Below, piece after piece: positions 36,126-37,111 of a stretch of DNA of 37,111 nt; the first letter of the stretch is position 1, and each line of letters begins with the position of its first letter. Both the position numbers and the translations under genes were made by a program. The DNA is from Tannerellaceae bacterium (lineage in GTDB: Bacteria; Bacteroidota; Bacteroidia; Bacteroidales; Tannerellaceae), in assembly GCA_021201295.1 (NCBI GenBank), contig JAJQFE010000039.1, forward strand, positions 1 to 37,111, written 5' to 3'. The notes beneath the pieces are model-generated. The model was not told the DNA's origin, searched no databases, and worked only from the letters and a program-made list of their open reading frames with translations.

Positions 36126-36160
36126 TCCATGTATGATAAATCTTTTAACCCTATCAGTTT

Positions 36161-37012
36161 ATGAATGAAAAAATCTCATATATCGGAGTGGACTTAGGAG
36201 GTACGAATATGCGTGCCGGAAAAGTGACTAACCGGGAATTAGTGGCCTTACAGGAAACCCCGACCCCGACAGAGCCGCAGGATGGCTGGGAAACACTGGA
36301 TGTCCTGATCCGGCTGATCGCTTCTGTGATGGATGAAACAGTGGAGGGAATCGGTATCGGTGTACCGAGTGTGGTAGACCGGCAACGGGGCATTGTTTAC
36401 AACGTCATCCATATTCCTCACTGGGAAGAGGTACACCTGAAAGAAATCCTGGAAAAACAATTCCATGTACCTGTGTTAGTGGATAATGATGCCAATTGTT
36501 TTGCTTTGGGGGAAAGATACTTTGGAGCCGGAAAAGCCTATGAAAACTTTGTCGGTTTAACCATTGGTACCGGCCTGGGTGGCGGGATTATTCAGAAAGG
36601 GGCTTTATTAGCCGATGCCAACTGTGGGTCCGGTGAGTTTGGTATGCTACCTTACAAAGAAAATGTACTGGAATACTATTGCAGTGGATCTTATTTCATG
36701 AATATCTGGGGAGTGAATGGCAAAGAAATGTATCAACGGGCTTTACAAAAAGATCCCCAGGCACTGGAAGCCTATGCACAATTAGGAGCCCATCTGGCAG
36801 CAGCCGTTAAAATGGTCCTGCTGACCATTGATCCGGAACTCATCGTTTTCGGAGGTTCCGTAGCAGCCGCCCATCCCTTATTTGAAAAAAGCCTGCATAC
36901 AAATCTGGAAGACTTTCCCTATCCCCAGTCTGTGAAACGCCTGAAAATTACTTATTCATCCCTACAGAATTCCGGAGTATTAGGAGCCGTTTCCCTGTGT
37001 TATCAGGAGTAA
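36161..37012 (+). CDS. ROK-family sugar kinase
   Basis: The 283-residue cytoplasmic kinase phosphorylates a hexose or amino sugar. The ATP site starts IGVDLGGTNMRAG (11-16 DLGGTN). The catalytic Asp is in VLVDNDANCFALGE, and GLTIGTGLGGGI and VFGGSVAAAH follow the ROK order. The zinc motif usual in ROK proteins (GH...CxCGxxGC) is not present: the region reads GEFGMLPYKENVLEYYCSGS, with Met for His and one Cys. This form looks like a zinc-less subgroup rather than a damaged protein. Glucokinase is the simplest guess. ManNAc or GlcNAc kinase is possible given the nearby hexosaminidase. Confidence 0.85.
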   Translation: MNEKISYIGVDLGGTNMRAGKVTNRELVALQETPTPTEPQDGWETLDVLIRLIASVMDETVEGIGIGVPSVVDRQRGIVYNVIHIPHWEEVHLKEILEKQFHVPVLVDNDANCFALGERYFGAGKAYENFVGLTIGTGLGGGIIQKGALLADANCGSGEFGMLPYKENVLEYYCSGSYFMNIWGVNGKEMYQRALQKDPQALEAYAQLGAHLAAAVKMVLLTIDPELIVFGGSVAAAHPLFEKSLHTNLEDFPYPQSVKRLKITYSSLQNSGVLGAVSLCYQE

Positions 37013-37060
37013 TCCTCCCTTTCCACCATAGATCCGGCTGGTCAGGTGGAAAGGGAGGAT
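37012..37060. terminator. Strong stem-loop after the ROK kinase
   Basis: A 16-bp perfect stem (ATCCTCCCTTTCCACC with GGTGGAAAGGGAGGAT) encloses a 17-nt loop and begins at the stop codon. No T tract follows. Confidence 0.7.
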
Positions 37061-37078
37061 AGTATACGTATCAGCCGG

Positions 37079-37111
37079 ACTTAATATACTTATTAGCTCC
37101 ACTTAATATAC
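37079..37111. repeat. 11-bp direct repeat at the window end
   Basis: ACTTAATATAC occurs at 37079-37089 and 37101-37111, a 22-bp period. The edge of the window hides whether more copies follow. Confidence 0.5.

Noticed and set aside
35864-36130. 88-residue ORF starting MDKDNDPLIKHR upstream of the cyclophilin
   Set aside because: It overlaps the cyclophilin signal peptide in another frame and has no recognisable features.
37079-37111. Start of a CRISPR or iteron array
   Set aside because: Only two 11-bp copies are visible before the window ends, too few to support either.

Overview
The window looks like chromosomal DNA of a Bacteroidales bacterium, most like Parabacteroides or a close relative. 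Three things point there. Many genes are preceded by the Bacteroidetes -7 element TAnnTTTG, sometimes with a TTTG -33 box, and lack clear Shine-Dalgarno sites. The gene families are typical of the order (patatin-BamA fusion, TamB, LytS/LytTR pair, Ser-type sulfatase, GH20, exported Fe-S aldo/keto reductase). Intergenic DNA carries TTAACTACT/GGAGT-type short repeats. The genus is an inference from remembered homologues; no search was run.

Layout. 1-158: two tandem tRNA-Arg(ACG) genes, the first cut by the window edge. 234-4491: a broken patatin phospholipase and two degraded AraC-like regulators. 4523-5941: an intact sulfatase. 6020-10409 (minus): a sulfate-assimilation/siroheme operon (sulfite reductase, precorrin-2 dehydrogenase, SUMT, APS reductase, response regulator) in which three of five genes are frameshifted. 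10865-21084: a mostly intact housekeeping block (dnaB, mtgA, lipB, tamB, tsaD, cinA). 21157-23142 (minus): a tannase-like esterase with a MarR regulator whose promoter carries a clear operator. 23446-23685: a glyoxalase-fold remnant. 23867-25621: a LytS/LytTR two-component system. 25732-28937 (minus): a frameshifted fucO-like dehydrogenase and a frameshifted GH20 hexosaminidase lipoprotein. 29091-31256 (minus): an unknown lipoprotein and coaA. 31597-34679: a NapH/NapG-like membrane Fe-S protein followed by an exported aldo/keto reductase. 34869-35065: a 197-bp segment bounded by perfect 20-bp inverted repeats with an outward promoter. 35236-37012: a cyclophilin (minus) and a ROK sugar kinase (plus).

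The most striking property is the distribution of lesions. I can place eleven single-base indels, nearly all in homopolymers, plus several nonsense codons, in about nine accessory genes. About nineteen other genes, including 4.5-kb tamB, are open throughout, and their long homopolymers (A9 in tsaD, T7 in dnaB) are in frame. Either this is a genome in early decay, losing sulfate assimilation, siroheme, fucose/propanediol, glycan and regulatory functions, or it is an assembly with indel errors. The in-frame stops and a metal-ligand change in fucO favour real decay for at least some loci.

The best candidates for less-described biology are the NapH/NapG-like fusion with its exported aldo/keto reductase, the MarR-tannase unit with an operator filling the promoter spacer, the possible invertible segment at 34869-35065, and the palindrome in the sulfur-operon promoter.
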